Below, piece by piece: positions 52,318 to 61,699 of a DNA stretch of 64,000 nucleotides; positions within the stretch are counted from its first letter, which is position 1; each line of letters begins with the position of its first letter. The position numbers and the translations under genes are program-made. The notes under the pieces are model-generated. The model saw only the letters and a list, made by a program, of their open reading frames with translations, had not been told where the DNA came from and did no database searches. Origin of the DNA: an uncultured Clostridia bacterium (GTDB taxonomy: Bacteria > Bacillota > Clostridia > Oscillospirales > Ruminococcaceae); NCBI GenBank assembly GCA_947625915.1, contig CANQPX010000001.1:1-64000 (forward strand), given 5' to 3'.

Positions 52318-53361
52318 ATGAATTATAAAAGAGTTCTGATAGTTGACGATTCCGAAATAGACAGGGAAATACTCAGGAACATACTCAAAAATGATTTTGA
52401 CGTTATCGAAGCGGAAAACGGCTATGCCGGTCTGGAAACGATAATAAACGGCAGACCTCCCGTTGACGCCGTGCTGCTCGATATTTCAATGCCGATAATA
52501 AACGGTTTTGATATTTTGCAGCATATGAAGGATAAGAAGATAGATATCCCCGTACTGCTCATCACGGCGGAAGCTACAAAGGAAAATGTAAAGCGTGCCG
52601 CAGGTTTCAGCGTTTCGGGATTTATCAGCAAACCTTTTGAACCGGAATTCGTTCTTGAAAGAATAGGCGCTCTGCTCAATGTGGAGACAAGCGATGTCAT
52701 TTACAGCGGAAATCTTACGGCGGGGATACTTGCGGATATAAATTCATACGAAGCAAAACTCAAACTTATATATACGAACTATCTTAAAAACAATAACAAA
52801 AATGACAGCAAATGTATTGCTGTTTCGGACGTGATGAAAGTTGTCCTCAGGGAATATTCCATTGAGACCAGCGATCATATCGATCCCGCAAACATAGATG
52901 TCATAAGTCAGGCGGCATATTTCTACAACATCGGAAAAATGGCTGTACCGGACGTTATACTTGAAGATCCGACTTATGAAGAAACGCATAAAAATATTTA
53001 CCGCAGTCATACTACTGTGGGCGCGGGCATCGTAAATCTCAACGAGATACCGTCATGCAGATATTTTGCGCAGGTATGCGGAGATATGTGTATGCACCAT
53101 CATGAAAGATTTGACGGAAAAGGTTTCCCGCACAATCTGAAAGGCGACGAGATATCGCCGTATACAAAACTTTGCAGGATAATAATAGATTTCCACGAAA
53201 TTTTTTCCCGTAAAAAAGACTACAACAGTTTACAGTTTGAAGCGGCGATAAATGAAATGAAAAAAGATATCGGCGCATATGATCCTAAGCTGCTTGCGAT
53301 ATTTGAAAACTGTGAACCGTCGATAATTTCTTATTACAAACGTCATGAAATGATAGTATGA
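52318..53361 (+). CDS. response regulator with degenerate HD-GYP domain
   Basis: A 347-residue paralogue of the preceding gene. The receiver is intact (D55 in VLLDISMPI, Lys in ISKPF). In the output domain the catalytic HD pair is replaced by Y203-N204 (YFYNIGKMAVPD) and the signature reads HHHERFDGKGFPHN. The metal-binding His-Asp is therefore missing, and phosphodiesterase activity is unlikely. It may act as a partner or binding protein. The RBS is gaggtgg. It is the last gene of the cluster, with a terminator after it. Confidence 0.92.
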   Translation: MNYKRVLIVDDSEIDREILRNILKNDFDVIEAENGYAGLETIINGRPPVDAVLLDISMPIINGFDILQHMKDKKIDIPVLLITAEATKENVKRAAGFSVSGFISKPFEPEFVLERIGALLNVETSDVIYSGNLTAGILADINSYEAKLKLIYTNYLKNNNKNDSKCIAVSDVMKVVLREYSIETSDHIDPANIDVISQAAYFYNIGKMAVPDVILEDPTYEETHKNIYRSHTTVGAGIVNLNEIPSCRYFAQVCGDMCMHHHERFDGKGFPHNLKGDEISPYTKLCRIIIDFHEIFSRKKDYNSLQFEAAINEMKKDIGAYDPKLLAIFENCEPSIISYYKRHEMIV

Positions 53362-53379
53362 TAATAATAATAATATAAA

Positions 53380-53417
53380 GATCTCCTGTGGTATAATAGA
53401 AGCCGCAGGAGATTTTT
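53380..53417 (+). terminator. terminator of the phosphorelay cluster
   Basis: GATCTCCTG and CAGGAGAT arms around an 18-base loop are followed by TTTTTTTG. Confidence 0.8.
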
Positions 53418-53449
53418 TTGTCACTGTTCTTTTTTCGGTCCAGTTCAAC

Positions 53450-54370
53450 GGCCGGCGGGGGGTCTTTAGTTCGCTTTTCTTAAAAAGCGATAGTAAAAAT
53501 TTCATTTTGCCAACCTTGCGGGGGCAGACAACCATAACAGTTTTGAGAGTGGAGAGTTGAGAGTGGAGTTGTTGGTGGGGTTCTTTAGTTCTCTTTTCTT
53601 ATATTTTACTTTGTGAAAATTCCTTAGTTTTATGTTTCGGGGGACAGAACCTTTAGGGAAGGGCGAACCCGAAAAATTAACAGGGACGCTCGCACGGGTT
53701 CTCCCTTCCCCTGCGGTTCTGTCCCCCGAGCCCCCTACTCCCCAACCCTATCCCTCTCCACGCTCGCTATGTTCGGAGTTGAAAATATAGAAAAGGCTTT
53801 TTAGAACTCTTGAACATAGATCATGGAGTCAACGATAACCCTTAGAACTCTTTTCTTAGTACGAGAGTTCTACTGTTAGTTTGATATTCAACAATTATAG
53901 AGTTTTAAACAAAAAAATTTCTTTTTGCGGAGTCCTTTCCCGATTAGAACGCTTATTCTTCTTTAATTTTCATCTAATATTAGACCGCTCGTACTAAGAT
54001 AAGCTAAATTAAGGAACCCGTAGCCATTGCAATCCCCGTTCAAGAGTTCTAAGAAACCTTTTCTATAATATTAGCTTTAGCATAGCGAGCGTGGAAGGGG
54101 AAAGGTTGAAGGAAAATGGGGAGCGCGAGGGGAGAAAAACTAAGGGAAGGGGAAAACCGTGCGAGCGTCCTTGTTGGACGCTCGGGTTTCCCCTTCCCTT
54201 ATGGTTGTCTGCCCCTCGCAAGGTTGGCAAAAAGAAATTTTTGCTATACTTTTTTAAGAAAAGCAAACTTTGCCCCTTTTTCATTTGCCCCGAAAACTAA
54301 AAAAATGGTTATAAGCAAAATAAAAGATAAGAACAGCGAATTAAAGAACCCCCACCGACCGTCCCCCACC
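53450..54370 (+). repeat. ~0.9 kb nested palindromic element B, copy 2
   Basis: This copy has the same plan and orientation as copy 1. The left arm hairpin is bounded by GGGGGACAGAACC (53639-53651) and its complement (53715-53727). The inner stem pairs TCCACGCTCGCTAT (53757-53770) with 54082-54095. The core is 146 bases (53854-53999) bounded by TCTTAGTACGAG and its complement. The right arm hairpin is 54125-54219. The outer ends repeat CTTTAGTTCGCTTTTC-type sequence. It fills the gap between two convergent genes. Confidence 0.85.
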
Positions 54371-54373
54371 CAC

Positions 54374-55213
54374 TTATCCTTTTACCGCGCCTGCAATAAC
54401 ACCTTCAATAATATATTTCTGGCTGAAAAGATAGAATATTATTATCGGAACTATCGCAAGCACAAGCATTGCCATAAATCCTCCCCAGTTTACAGAACCG
54501 TATGCACCTTGCATCGCAATTTGTATAGCTACGGGAAGCGTTTTGTTCTGCGTGCCGAGGATAAGATACGGAAGAAGATAATCGTTCCATATCCACATGG
54601 CGTTTAAAATTGTAACCGTTATAACTGTAGGTTTCAGAATGGGAAATACTATGCGGAAAAATGTCTGCAGCGGTGTGCAGCCGTCTATTTCCGCAGCTTC
54701 TTCAAGGTCTATCGGCACGCTTTTTATAAATCCGCTCAGCATGAATACCGACAATCCCGCACCAAATCCAAGATATACAAAAATTATTCCTATGGGATCG
54801 TTGAATTTTATTTTTGTTACAACGTATGTCATGGTATACATTACCATCTGAAACGGAACTATCATACTGAAAACAAACAAATTATAGAGCGTTTTTGTGA
54901 ATTTATTCTTTACACGGACAAGGTACCATGCCGTCATTGAACATAAAAGCGCAATTATCAGTACGGAAAATACCGTTATGAAAAGCGAACGAAGAAAAGC
55001 TCCGCCGATACCCGCGCTTTTTATCCCGACAGCGTAATTTTCCAAGCCCGCAAATGTTTCCGAAGTGGGAAATCTGAACGGACTGCCCATTATGCTGAAC
55101 TTTGTCTTGAAAGAATTCATAAATACTATAAATATCGGGAACAGAAATATTGCTGAAAGTATTATCATAAGAATGAAAATTACCGTGCCGCCGTATTTTT
55201 TCTTGTTTTCCAT
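54374..55213 (-). CDS. sugar ABC transporter permease (MalG type)
   Basis: A 279-residue inner-membrane permease with six expected helices and the EAA loop EEAAEIDGCTPLQTFFRIVFPILKPT (about 160-185), which docks the ATPase. The N-terminus ILMIILSAIFLFPIFIVFMNSFKTK is typical of the carbohydrate CUT1 class. It shares a start/stop overlap with the second permease gene and forms an operon with it and the binding protein. No ATPase gene is present, so a shared multi-sugar ATPase elsewhere is likely. Confidence 0.95.
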   Translation of the reverse strand: MENKKKYGGTVIFILMIILSAIFLFPIFIVFMNSFKTKFSIMGSPFRFPTSETFAGLENYAVGIKSAGIGGAFLRSLFITVFSVLIIALLCSMTAWYLVRVKNKFTKTLYNLFVFSMIVPFQMVMYTMTYVVTKIKFNDPIGIIFVYLGFGAGLSVFMLSGFIKSVPIDLEEAAEIDGCTPLQTFFRIVFPILKPTVITVTILNAMWIWNDYLLPYLILGTQNKTLPVAIQIAMQGAYGSVNWGGFMAMLVLAIVPIIIFYLFSQKYIIEGVIAGAVKG

Positions 55214-56043
55214 CAGTTTTCCACCTCCCTGCTGCCTGTGAATTTAAGCTGTGCAAATGCTATCAATGCAACTATTAAAAAGAATATGACAGCTTTTGCC
55301 TGTCCGACGCCCTGCCAGCCTGCGCGTCCGTAAAACGTGTTGTAAATATCAAGTGCGAGCATGGCGGTCTTTCGCGCGGGCGCGCCTGCGGTAAGCGCAA
55401 GGTTCTGATCGAACAGCTTGAAAGAGTTTGTTAACGTCAGGAAAGTGCATATGGTTATTGACGGCATGAGCATGGGGATCGTAACGTGCCGCAAAGCTTG
55501 ACGGGTATCTGCGCCGTCTATTTGTGCAGCTTCGCCCAGTTCTTTGGGGATATTCTGCAAGCCCGCGATATAAATTACCATCATATATCCGATAAGCTGC
55601 CAGTTGGTGAGAATGACCAGTCCCCAGAAGCCGTATTTTGCGCTGTAACTTATATCTACGCCGAAATAACTTAACACTCCGTTTATGATAAGGTTCCAGA
55701 TATATCCGAGAACGATCCCGCCGATAAGATTGGGCATAAAGAATATTGTGCGGAAGATGTTCGTGCCGCGCATTGCTTTCGTAAGAGCAAGTGCAATAAG
55801 GAACGCGAACGCGTTCACGGTCACTACCGAAACCACTGTAAAAAGTGCCGTGAACCACAATGCGTTCAGGAAATCACTGTTGCTGAACGCGCGTACATAG
55901 TTGTCAAAGCCGACCCATTTGGCGTTTTCAACGGTGGTAAATTTGTTGAACGACAGATATATCCCCATGACAAAGGGAATAATAAATGACGCGGTAAATG
56001 CCAGAAGCGTCGGCAGGACAAATAAAGGAAAATATTTTTTCAT
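55213..56043 (-). CDS. sugar ABC transporter permease (MalF/UgpA type)
   Basis: A 276-residue permease with six expected helices and the EAA loop ELGEAAQIDGADTRQALRHVTIPMLMPS. It ends with the typical VGQAKAVIFFLIVALIAFAQLKFTG helix. ATG 56043 has aaagga 9 bases away; ATG 56061 would leave no RBS. It pairs with the MalG-type permease to form the membrane pore of the importer. Confidence 0.95.
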   Translation of the reverse strand: MKKYFPLFVLPTLLAFTASFIIPFVMGIYLSFNKFTTVENAKWVGFDNYVRAFSNSDFLNALWFTALFTVVSVVTVNAFAFLIALALTKAMRGTNIFRTIFFMPNLIGGIVLGYIWNLIINGVLSYFGVDISYSAKYGFWGLVILTNWQLIGYMMVIYIAGLQNIPKELGEAAQIDGADTRQALRHVTIPMLMPSITICTFLTLTNSFKLFDQNLALTAGAPARKTAMLALDIYNTFYGRAGWQGVGQAKAVIFFLIVALIAFAQLKFTGSREVEN

Positions 56044-56063
56044 TTTTGTCTGTCCTTTCATTG

Positions 56064-57422
56064 TTATTCAAGGTGTTCGCTTTCGGACTTCCAGCTTGAA
56101 ACAAAGGTGTTTTTAACGTTTTCCCAGTCTGCGCTTCCCTGTGCGTATTGGAGCAGAGCCGCGCCGAGATCTTCCTTGAACGTCTGGCTCGGGAACAGCG
56201 TGAAATTCCACGGAATGTTTGTTTTGGAAGTATCGGACAGCCAGTCTATAACTTCATGAGTAAGAGGATCGTCGGGACGTTCCGCATCGGAAAAAGTATC
56301 AAATGGCGCGATAAAACCGAGACTGTCTGTAACATATTTCTTTCCGCTGTCGGAAGAATACAGCCAGAAAAGAAAATCCGCCGCATCATTCTGCAAATTT
56401 TCGTCAGCCTTTGAATTTATGCAGAAGAAATTTTCCGTGCCTATGCAAAGTCCTTGATCTTCCTCGCCGGGAACGCCTGTATAAATGGGAAGATATCTTA
56501 TATTTTCCGCTGTAACGGTATTGCCTGAAATGCCGTTTATCTGGCTCCACGCCCAGTTGCCGTTCTGGACCATTGCACATTCGCCGAGAGCAAATTCCGC
56601 CATGGACTCATCGGTAATTTTTGAGCCGAGTATTTTTCTGTCAACTGTGGAATTATTTATATACAGGTCAAAAATATTCTTATAACAGTCTCCGTATTCA
56701 AAAGTTACCTCCTTGACAGCATCGCTTGTAAGGTCAACGTTATTGTTTTTGAACTCATAGTAAACGGGGATATTTGCGAGATGAGTCTGCCATCTCCAAT
56801 CGTCTCCGGGTTTAAGGGAAGTGCTTGCGAAAACGCCTTTTATGCCGAGAGCGTCTTTATTCGCCTGCATATCTTCAACAAGGGTCTTTAATTTTTCAAA
56901 ATTATTTACCTCGTCCATATCGGTAAATTCGGTATTTTTATTTTCGAGAGCAAAATATTTGTCGGTGATCTCTTTGTTATAAATTATGCCGTAACCCTCA
57001 ACGGTATAAGGTATGCCGTAACATTTGCCGTCATACATGAGGGCGGAACTTTTGTCGGTAAGATGATTATAAAGTTCGGTATCCGTAAGATCGGCGCAAT
57101 AGTCTTTCCAGTTGGAGTAACCCCGCGGACCGTTCACCTGAAATATGGTAGGAGCTTCGGAAGTTGCCATTTTTGCGCTCAGGGTCTGTTCGTAGGTGTT
57201 ATTTGCAGCGGTTTCGACAATGACGGTCTTTCCCGTTTCCTCGGCATATTTTTTTACTATCTCCTCATAAGCGGTGGCAATTTCCGGTTTAAAGTTCAGA
57301 AAGCGCACCGCGGCGATTTTTCCCGCTTCATCGGAGCTGTCGGAGGAAGAGGTATCTTTGCCGCAAGATGTTGCTGACAAAGCTGTCAAGGCGGCTATAA
57401 CAAAAGCGAGGTGCTTTTTCAT
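56064..57422 (-). CDS. sugar-binding lipoprotein of the ABC importer
   Basis: A 452-residue family 1 solute-binding protein lipidated at Cys20 (LSATSCGKD). It includes VETAANNTYEQTLSAKMATSEAPTIFQVNGPRGYSNWKDYC (about 58-98) and GECAMVQNGNWAWSQI. It delivers an oligosaccharide or monosaccharide to the two permeases encoded just downstream. The ligand is not readable. The three-gene cassette is bracketed by two inverted copies of a ~1 kb repeat element. Confidence 0.94.
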   Translation of the reverse strand: MKKHLAFVIAALTALSATSCGKDTSSSDSSDEAGKIAAVRFLNFKPEIATAYEEIVKKYAEETGKTVIVETAANNTYEQTLSAKMATSEAPTIFQVNGPRGYSNWKDYCADLTDTELYNHLTDKSSALMYDGKCYGIPYTVEGYGIIYNKEITDKYFALENKNTEFTDMDEVNNFEKLKTLVEDMQANKDALGIKGVFASTSLKPGDDWRWQTHLANIPVYYEFKNNNVDLTSDAVKEVTFEYGDCYKNIFDLYINNSTVDRKILGSKITDESMAEFALGECAMVQNGNWAWSQINGISGNTVTAENIRYLPIYTGVPGEEDQGLCIGTENFFCINSKADENLQNDAADFLFWLYSSDSGKKYVTDSLGFIAPFDTFSDAERPDDPLTHEVIDWLSDTSKTNIPWNFTLFPSQTFKEDLGAALLQYAQGSADWENVKNTFVSSWKSESEHLE

Positions 57423-57452
57423 AATTTATCTATCCTTTCATATGCGTAATAC

Positions 57453-57480
57453 ATTATAATTTTTTTATTATTATTTTCAA
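57453..57480 (-). promoter_or_regulatory. promoter of the ABC importer
   Basis: Minus strand TTGAAA, a 16-base spacer and TATAAT, 31 bases before the lipoprotein start. Confidence 0.7.
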
Positions 57481-57649
57481 TTTGCGCAAAAGATATTCAC
57501 AGGGAAAGATTGCATTTTAAAGTGTTGAGGGTTGAGAGTGGAGGCAGGCTGAGCCTGCAGGCGTGCGGGCGGAATTTTGTTTTTCTAATGTTTTGAGCCT
57601 GCGCCTAAAGTTTTGATGTTCTTTGCACTGGTGAGATTCTTTTGTGTTG

Positions 57650-58650
57650 TGTTCTTTTCTTATCTTTTATTTTGCTTATAACCTCTTTTTTGCTTTTCGT
57701 GGCAAATGTAAAAGGGGCGAAGTTTGCTTTTCTATTAAAAGCATAGTAAAAGTCTTTTCGTTTTTCTTGCGAGGGGCAGACAACCATAAGGGAAGGGGAA
57801 ACCCGAGCGGGGTTGGTGGGGGACGGTCGGCGGGGTTCTTTAGTTCGCTTTTCTTGATTTTTTATTTTGTATATAACCTTTTTTGCCTATTAGTGCGAGG
57901 GGGCAACCAAAAAGGAGAGGGGGCAAACCGCATTAACTCATAGACGCTCATGGTTTTCCCCCTCTCCTTTTAGGTTTCCCCCTCGCGCTCCCCTTTCCTT
58001 ATTTCTTTCCCCTTTTCCTTATGCTCCCGAAAAGGTTGACTTTATAGAAATAATTTCAAAGTTAATCTATAACATAGAAAGCGATGGCTACGGGTTCTTT
58101 GGTTTTGCTTATCTTAGTACGAGCGTTCTAATATTAGATGAAAATTAAAGAAGAATAAGCGTTCTAAACAGGAGAAAATTTTTAAAAAAGAAATCCTATT
58201 GTTTAGAACTCTATAATTGTTGAATATCAAAACAACAGTAGAACCCTCGTACTAAGAAAAGAGTTCTAAGGGTCTCCGTTGATTTCACAAACTATGTTCA
58301 CGCAAACTTTGATATTTATTCTATAATATCAACTTTAGGATAGCGAGCGCGGAAGGGGAAAGGTTGAAGGAAAGTGGGGAGCGCGAGGGGAGAAAAACTA
58401 AGGGAAGGGGAAAACCGTGCGAGCGCCCATAGGGGCGGTCGGGTTTCCCCTTCCCTTATGGTTGTCTGCCCCTCGCATGATTGGCAAAAAAGGTTAAAAG
58501 CAAAATAAAAAATCAAGAAAAGCAAACTAAAGAACCCCCGTCAGCAACTCCACTCTCAAAACTGTTATGGCTGTCTGCCCCTCGCATGATAGGGCAAAAA
58601 GGGTCATATTCAAAATGAAAAATAAAGAAAAGCAAACTCCGTAATTGTTA
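57650..58650 (-). repeat. ~1 kb nested palindromic element B, copy 3 (inverted)
   Basis: This copy is in reverse orientation to copies 1 and 2: its 146-base core (58112-58257) reads as their reverse complement, including the flanking sequence. The left arm hairpin is about 57895-57986, with a different stem sequence (GAGGGGGCAACC and GGTTTCCCCCTC). The right arm is 58383-58476. The left half of the inner stem is degraded. Extra partial end units extend it (57660-57780 and 58555-58650). It fills the divergent gap between the lipoprotein and esterase genes. Confidence 0.8.
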
Positions 58651-58689
58651 CATTTGCCCCGGAAAAGCAAAAAAGATGAGTCTATGGTA

Positions 58690-58718
58690 TTGCAAATAAC
58701 GGAACGGTATGGTATAAT
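58690..58718 (+). promoter_or_regulatory. promoter of the esterase-met operon
   Basis: TTGCAA, a 17-base spacer and TATAAT, 30 bases before the esterase start. Confidence 0.8.
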
Positions 58719-58748
58719 GTTTGTATCAAATAATTGGAGGTATCTGCT

Positions 58749-60272
58749 ATGGCTTGTTTTGATCTTGCCGCTATTTTTACAGATCATATGGTGCTGCAAA
58801 GAAATAAAAATATCACCCTCTGGGGCAGCGCTTATAACGGGATCACCGTTACCGCAGAACTTTGCGGAAATAAAGCATCAACAACTTCCGAGGACGGAAA
58901 ATGGTCGCTGACCCTTCCCCCTATGAAAGCGGGCGGCCCTTATGAATTGAAAGTTTCCGACAGCAGCGGCGCGGAGATCGTTTTTCACGATGTCATGATA
59001 GGCGAAGTATGGCTCGCAGGCGGTCAGTCAAATATGGAACTTGAACTCCGGAACGCTCTTAACGGCAGAGAAGTCCTAAAAAATATAAAGGACGTGAACG
59101 TCCGCTATTATTATACGCAAAAGATCGCTTACATAGATGATTATTTCAATTTCGCCGAAAGGAACGGCTGCTGGACGATAGCTTCTCCCGATACGGCGGC
59201 AAATTATTCCGCAGTGGGATATTATTTCGCAAGAAAACTTTCTGCGGAACTGGGCGTTACCGTGGGCGTTATCGGCTGCAATTGGGGCGGAACTTCCGCT
59301 TCCGCTTGGATAAGCCGTAAACTGCTCGAAAAAGACGTTGATACAAAAACTTATGTCGACGAGTACGACAAAGCTATGGAAGGAAAAACTTTTGAACAGT
59401 ACCTCGCCGATCTGAAAGATTATGAAGAATGGTACAACGAATGGGAACCGAAAAAGAACGAGTTCTATGCAAAACACCCCGACGGAACTTGGGAAGAAGC
59501 CCTTGCATATGCAGGACCTACACGCTGGCCCGAACCGCTCGGTCCTAAGTCTCCGTTCCGTGCGGCAGGACTTTACGAGACTATGATAAAACGCGTGTGT
59601 CCGTATACACTTGCGGGATTTTTGTACTATCAGGGCGAAAGCGACGATCATAAGCCTGATATGTACTATAAACTTTTCAAGCTGCTTATAGAACAGTGGC
59701 GAAGTGACTGGGAGGACGACTCGCTGCCGTTCCTGATGGTTCAGCTGCCTATGTTCATGAACAGGGACGAACCCGACTACAAACACTGGTGCAAGATCCG
59801 CGAAGCACAGATGCGCGTTCATCAGACAACGCAGAATACGGGAATTGCCGTTATCCTCGACAGGGGTGAATACGGAAATATCCACCCCGTTGACAAAGAA
59901 CCCGTGGGCGAAAGATTGGCTTTACAGGCACTTTATCACGTTTACGGAAAAATTTCCGCAGACGACGCTTACGGCGCGATCTATAAGTCGTTCGTTTATG
60001 AGAACGGCGGTATGCTCCTTTGCTTTGAACACTCAAAAGACGGATTTGATATAAAAGGCGAAAAGATAGTCGGATTTGAAATTGCAGGAAAAGACAAGAA
60101 ATACGTTCCCGCAAATGCGGAAATACGCGGAGATAAAATTTTCATATCTTCCGAGGAAGTCCCCGCTCCCGTCTACGCGAGATATAACTGGACAAATTAC
60201 GGTGAAGTCACCGTATTTTCAAAGAACGGTATCCCGCTTGCTCCGTTCAGGACAAGCAGGAACGATCAGTAA
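58749..60272 (+). CDS. sialate O-acetylesterase-like carbohydrate esterase
   Basis: A 507-residue SGNH-type acetyl esterase of the sialate O-acetylesterase family, which also includes xylan and other sugar esterases. A beta-sandwich start (MACFDLAAIFTDHMVLQRNKNITLWGSA) precedes the catalytic domain with the nucleophile block WLAGGQSNMELEL. Later blocks are GVIGCNWGGTSASAWISR, GFLYYQGESDDH and the Asp/His region ILDRGEYGNIHPVDKEPVGERLALQAL. There is no signal peptide, so it is cytoplasmic and acts on imported sugars. ATG 58749 follows ggaggt. It is adjacent to, but divergent from, the ABC importer. Confidence 0.92.
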   Translation: MACFDLAAIFTDHMVLQRNKNITLWGSAYNGITVTAELCGNKASTTSEDGKWSLTLPPMKAGGPYELKVSDSSGAEIVFHDVMIGEVWLAGGQSNMELELRNALNGREVLKNIKDVNVRYYYTQKIAYIDDYFNFAERNGCWTIASPDTAANYSAVGYYFARKLSAELGVTVGVIGCNWGGTSASAWISRKLLEKDVDTKTYVDEYDKAMEGKTFEQYLADLKDYEEWYNEWEPKKNEFYAKHPDGTWEEALAYAGPTRWPEPLGPKSPFRAAGLYETMIKRVCPYTLAGFLYYQGESDDHKPDMYYKLFKLLIEQWRSDWEDDSLPFLMVQLPMFMNRDEPDYKHWCKIREAQMRVHQTTQNTGIAVILDRGEYGNIHPVDKEPVGERLALQALYHVYGKISADDAYGAIYKSFVYENGGMLLCFEHSKDGFDIKGEKIVGFEIAGKDKKYVPANAEIRGDKIFISSEEVPAPVYARYNWTNYGEVTVFSKNGIPLAPFRTSRNDQ

Positions 60273-60293
60273 GTTACGAAAGGAATTTACCCA

Positions 60294-61166
60294 ATGAAAA
60301 TTTCTCAACTTTTCGGCAAAGGCAAGACCGTGTTTTCCTTTGAAGTTTTCCCGCCGAAAAAAACAAGCCCCATCGAAACCATATATTCCGCTCTCGGAGA
60401 GCTGAAAGACCTTTCCCCCGATTTTATAAGCGTCACCTGCGGCGCGGGAGGAAGTACGGGTCATAAAGCTGCCGACAGCAACACCGTTAAAATAGCGTCC
60501 TATATTCAGAATGAGCTTGGGATAACTTCCTGCGCGCATCTTACCTGCGTTTACTATACAAAGCAGGATATCCTCGAACACCTTGAACAGTTAGGAAAAT
60601 GCGGCGTGGAAAATATCCTTGCTTTGCGGGGAGACATCGATCCAAACGTTCCAAGGCTCCACGATTTTGAATATGCCAGCGATCTGACAAGATTTATTAA
60701 GGAAAACGGAGATTTTGACGTTGCCGCAGCCTGCTATCCCGAAGGACATATGGAAGCGGAAAGCCTTGCAAGAGACATAAATCATCTTAAAATAAAGATA
60801 GAAGCAGGTGCGGAACACTGCATTTCACAGCTTTTCTTCAATAATGACGTTTTTCACAGATTCCGCGAACTGCTCGAGATCGCGGGGATAAACATTCCCG
60901 TTGAAGCGGGGATAATGCCCGTTACAAACAAAAAGCAGATAGAACGCATGGTCTCAATGTGCGGCGCAAGTCTGCCGCCAAAATTTACGAAAATGATGCA
61001 GAAATACGAAAACGATCCCGAAGCGCTCCGCGATGCGGGAATAGCATATGCCGTGGATCAGATCGTCGATCTCATTTCAAGCGGAGTGGACGGCATACAC
61101 CTTTACACGATGAATAATCCGTACGTTGCGCGGAAAATAAGCGAAAGCATAAAAACACTTCTTTAA
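60294..61166 (+). CDS. metF: methylenetetrahydrofolate reductase
   Basis: MetF, 290 residues, a flavin TIM barrel reducing 5,10-methylene-THF to 5-methyl-THF, the methyl donor for the methionine synthase encoded downstream. Motifs are VFSFEVFPPKK (catalytic Glu), FISVTCGAGGSTGHK, CAHLTCVYYTKQDI and ENILALRGDIDPN. The RBS is gaaaggaa. Only 21 bases separate it from the esterase gene, so it may be co-transcribed. No SAM riboswitch or S-box is seen in front. Confidence 0.95.
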   Translation: MKISQLFGKGKTVFSFEVFPPKKTSPIETIYSALGELKDLSPDFISVTCGAGGSTGHKAADSNTVKIASYIQNELGITSCAHLTCVYYTKQDILEHLEQLGKCGVENILALRGDIDPNVPRLHDFEYASDLTRFIKENGDFDVAAACYPEGHMEAESLARDINHLKIKIEAGAEHCISQLFFNNDVFHRFRELLEIAGINIPVEAGIMPVTNKKQIERMVSMCGASLPPKFTKMMQKYENDPEALRDAGIAYAVDQIVDLISSGVDGIHLYTMNNPYVARKISESIKTLL

Positions 61167-61179
61167 AGGTCGGGTAAGA

Positions 61180-61671
61180 TTGAAGATCATAATACGTTCT
61201 TATGAGAACCGGGACGTTCCCGAAATGGTGCGGATATGGAACGAAGTCGTTGAGGAAGGCGTCGCTTTTCCGCAGGAAGAACTTCTTGACGAGACTTCGG
61301 GAAAAGAGTTTTTCGGTTCGCAAACTTACTGCGGAGTGGCGGAAGATACCGAAAGCGGCGAGATCATCGGCTTGTACATTCTTCACCCAAACAATGTGGG
61401 AAGGTGCGGTCATATCTGCAACGCAAGCTATGCGGTAAGTTCCGCGAAACGCGGTTTTCATATCGGCGAAAAGCTTGTTTCAGACTGCCTCGAAAAGGGC
61501 AGGGAAAAAGGTTTCGGGATATTACAGTTCAACGCCGTGGCAGCTTCAAATATCCACGCAAGACATTTGTATGAACGGCTTGGATTTGTGCAGCTTGGAA
61601 CTATCCCGAAAGGTTTCCGTATGAAAGACGGGCATTATGAGGACATCTGCCTGTATTATCACGTTTTGTAA
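61180..61671 (+). CDS. GNAT family N-acetyltransferase
   Basis: A 163-residue GNAT enzyme with the acetyl-CoA loop region AKRGFHIGEKLVSDCLEKGREKGFGILQFNAVAASNIHARHLYERLGFVQLGTIPKGFR, close to the phosphinothricin/MSMEG-type subgroup. The start is TTG at 61180 with aaaggt upstream; the 13-base gap to metF and the tight spacing to the next gene place it in the met operon. The acetyl acceptor is unknown. Confidence 0.88.
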   Translation: MKIIIRSYENRDVPEMVRIWNEVVEEGVAFPQEELLDETSGKEFFGSQTYCGVAEDTESGEIIGLYILHPNNVGRCGHICNASYAVSSAKRGFHIGEKLVSDCLEKGREKGFGILQFNAVAASNIHARHLYERLGFVQLGTIPKGFRMKDGHYEDICLYYHVL

Positions 61672-61699
61672 TTTTTATAATTTTTGTAAAGGCTCTTAT

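Noticed and set aside
54091..54607. Plus-strand frames across element B copy 2 and the permease end
   Set aside because: They follow repeat DNA and the antisense of a well-supported permease gene.
58112..58257. GTTTAGAAC-type segment in the B core that recalls type II CRISPR repeats
   Set aside because: It occurs once per element with no spacer-repeat periodicity, and no cas gene lies in the window.
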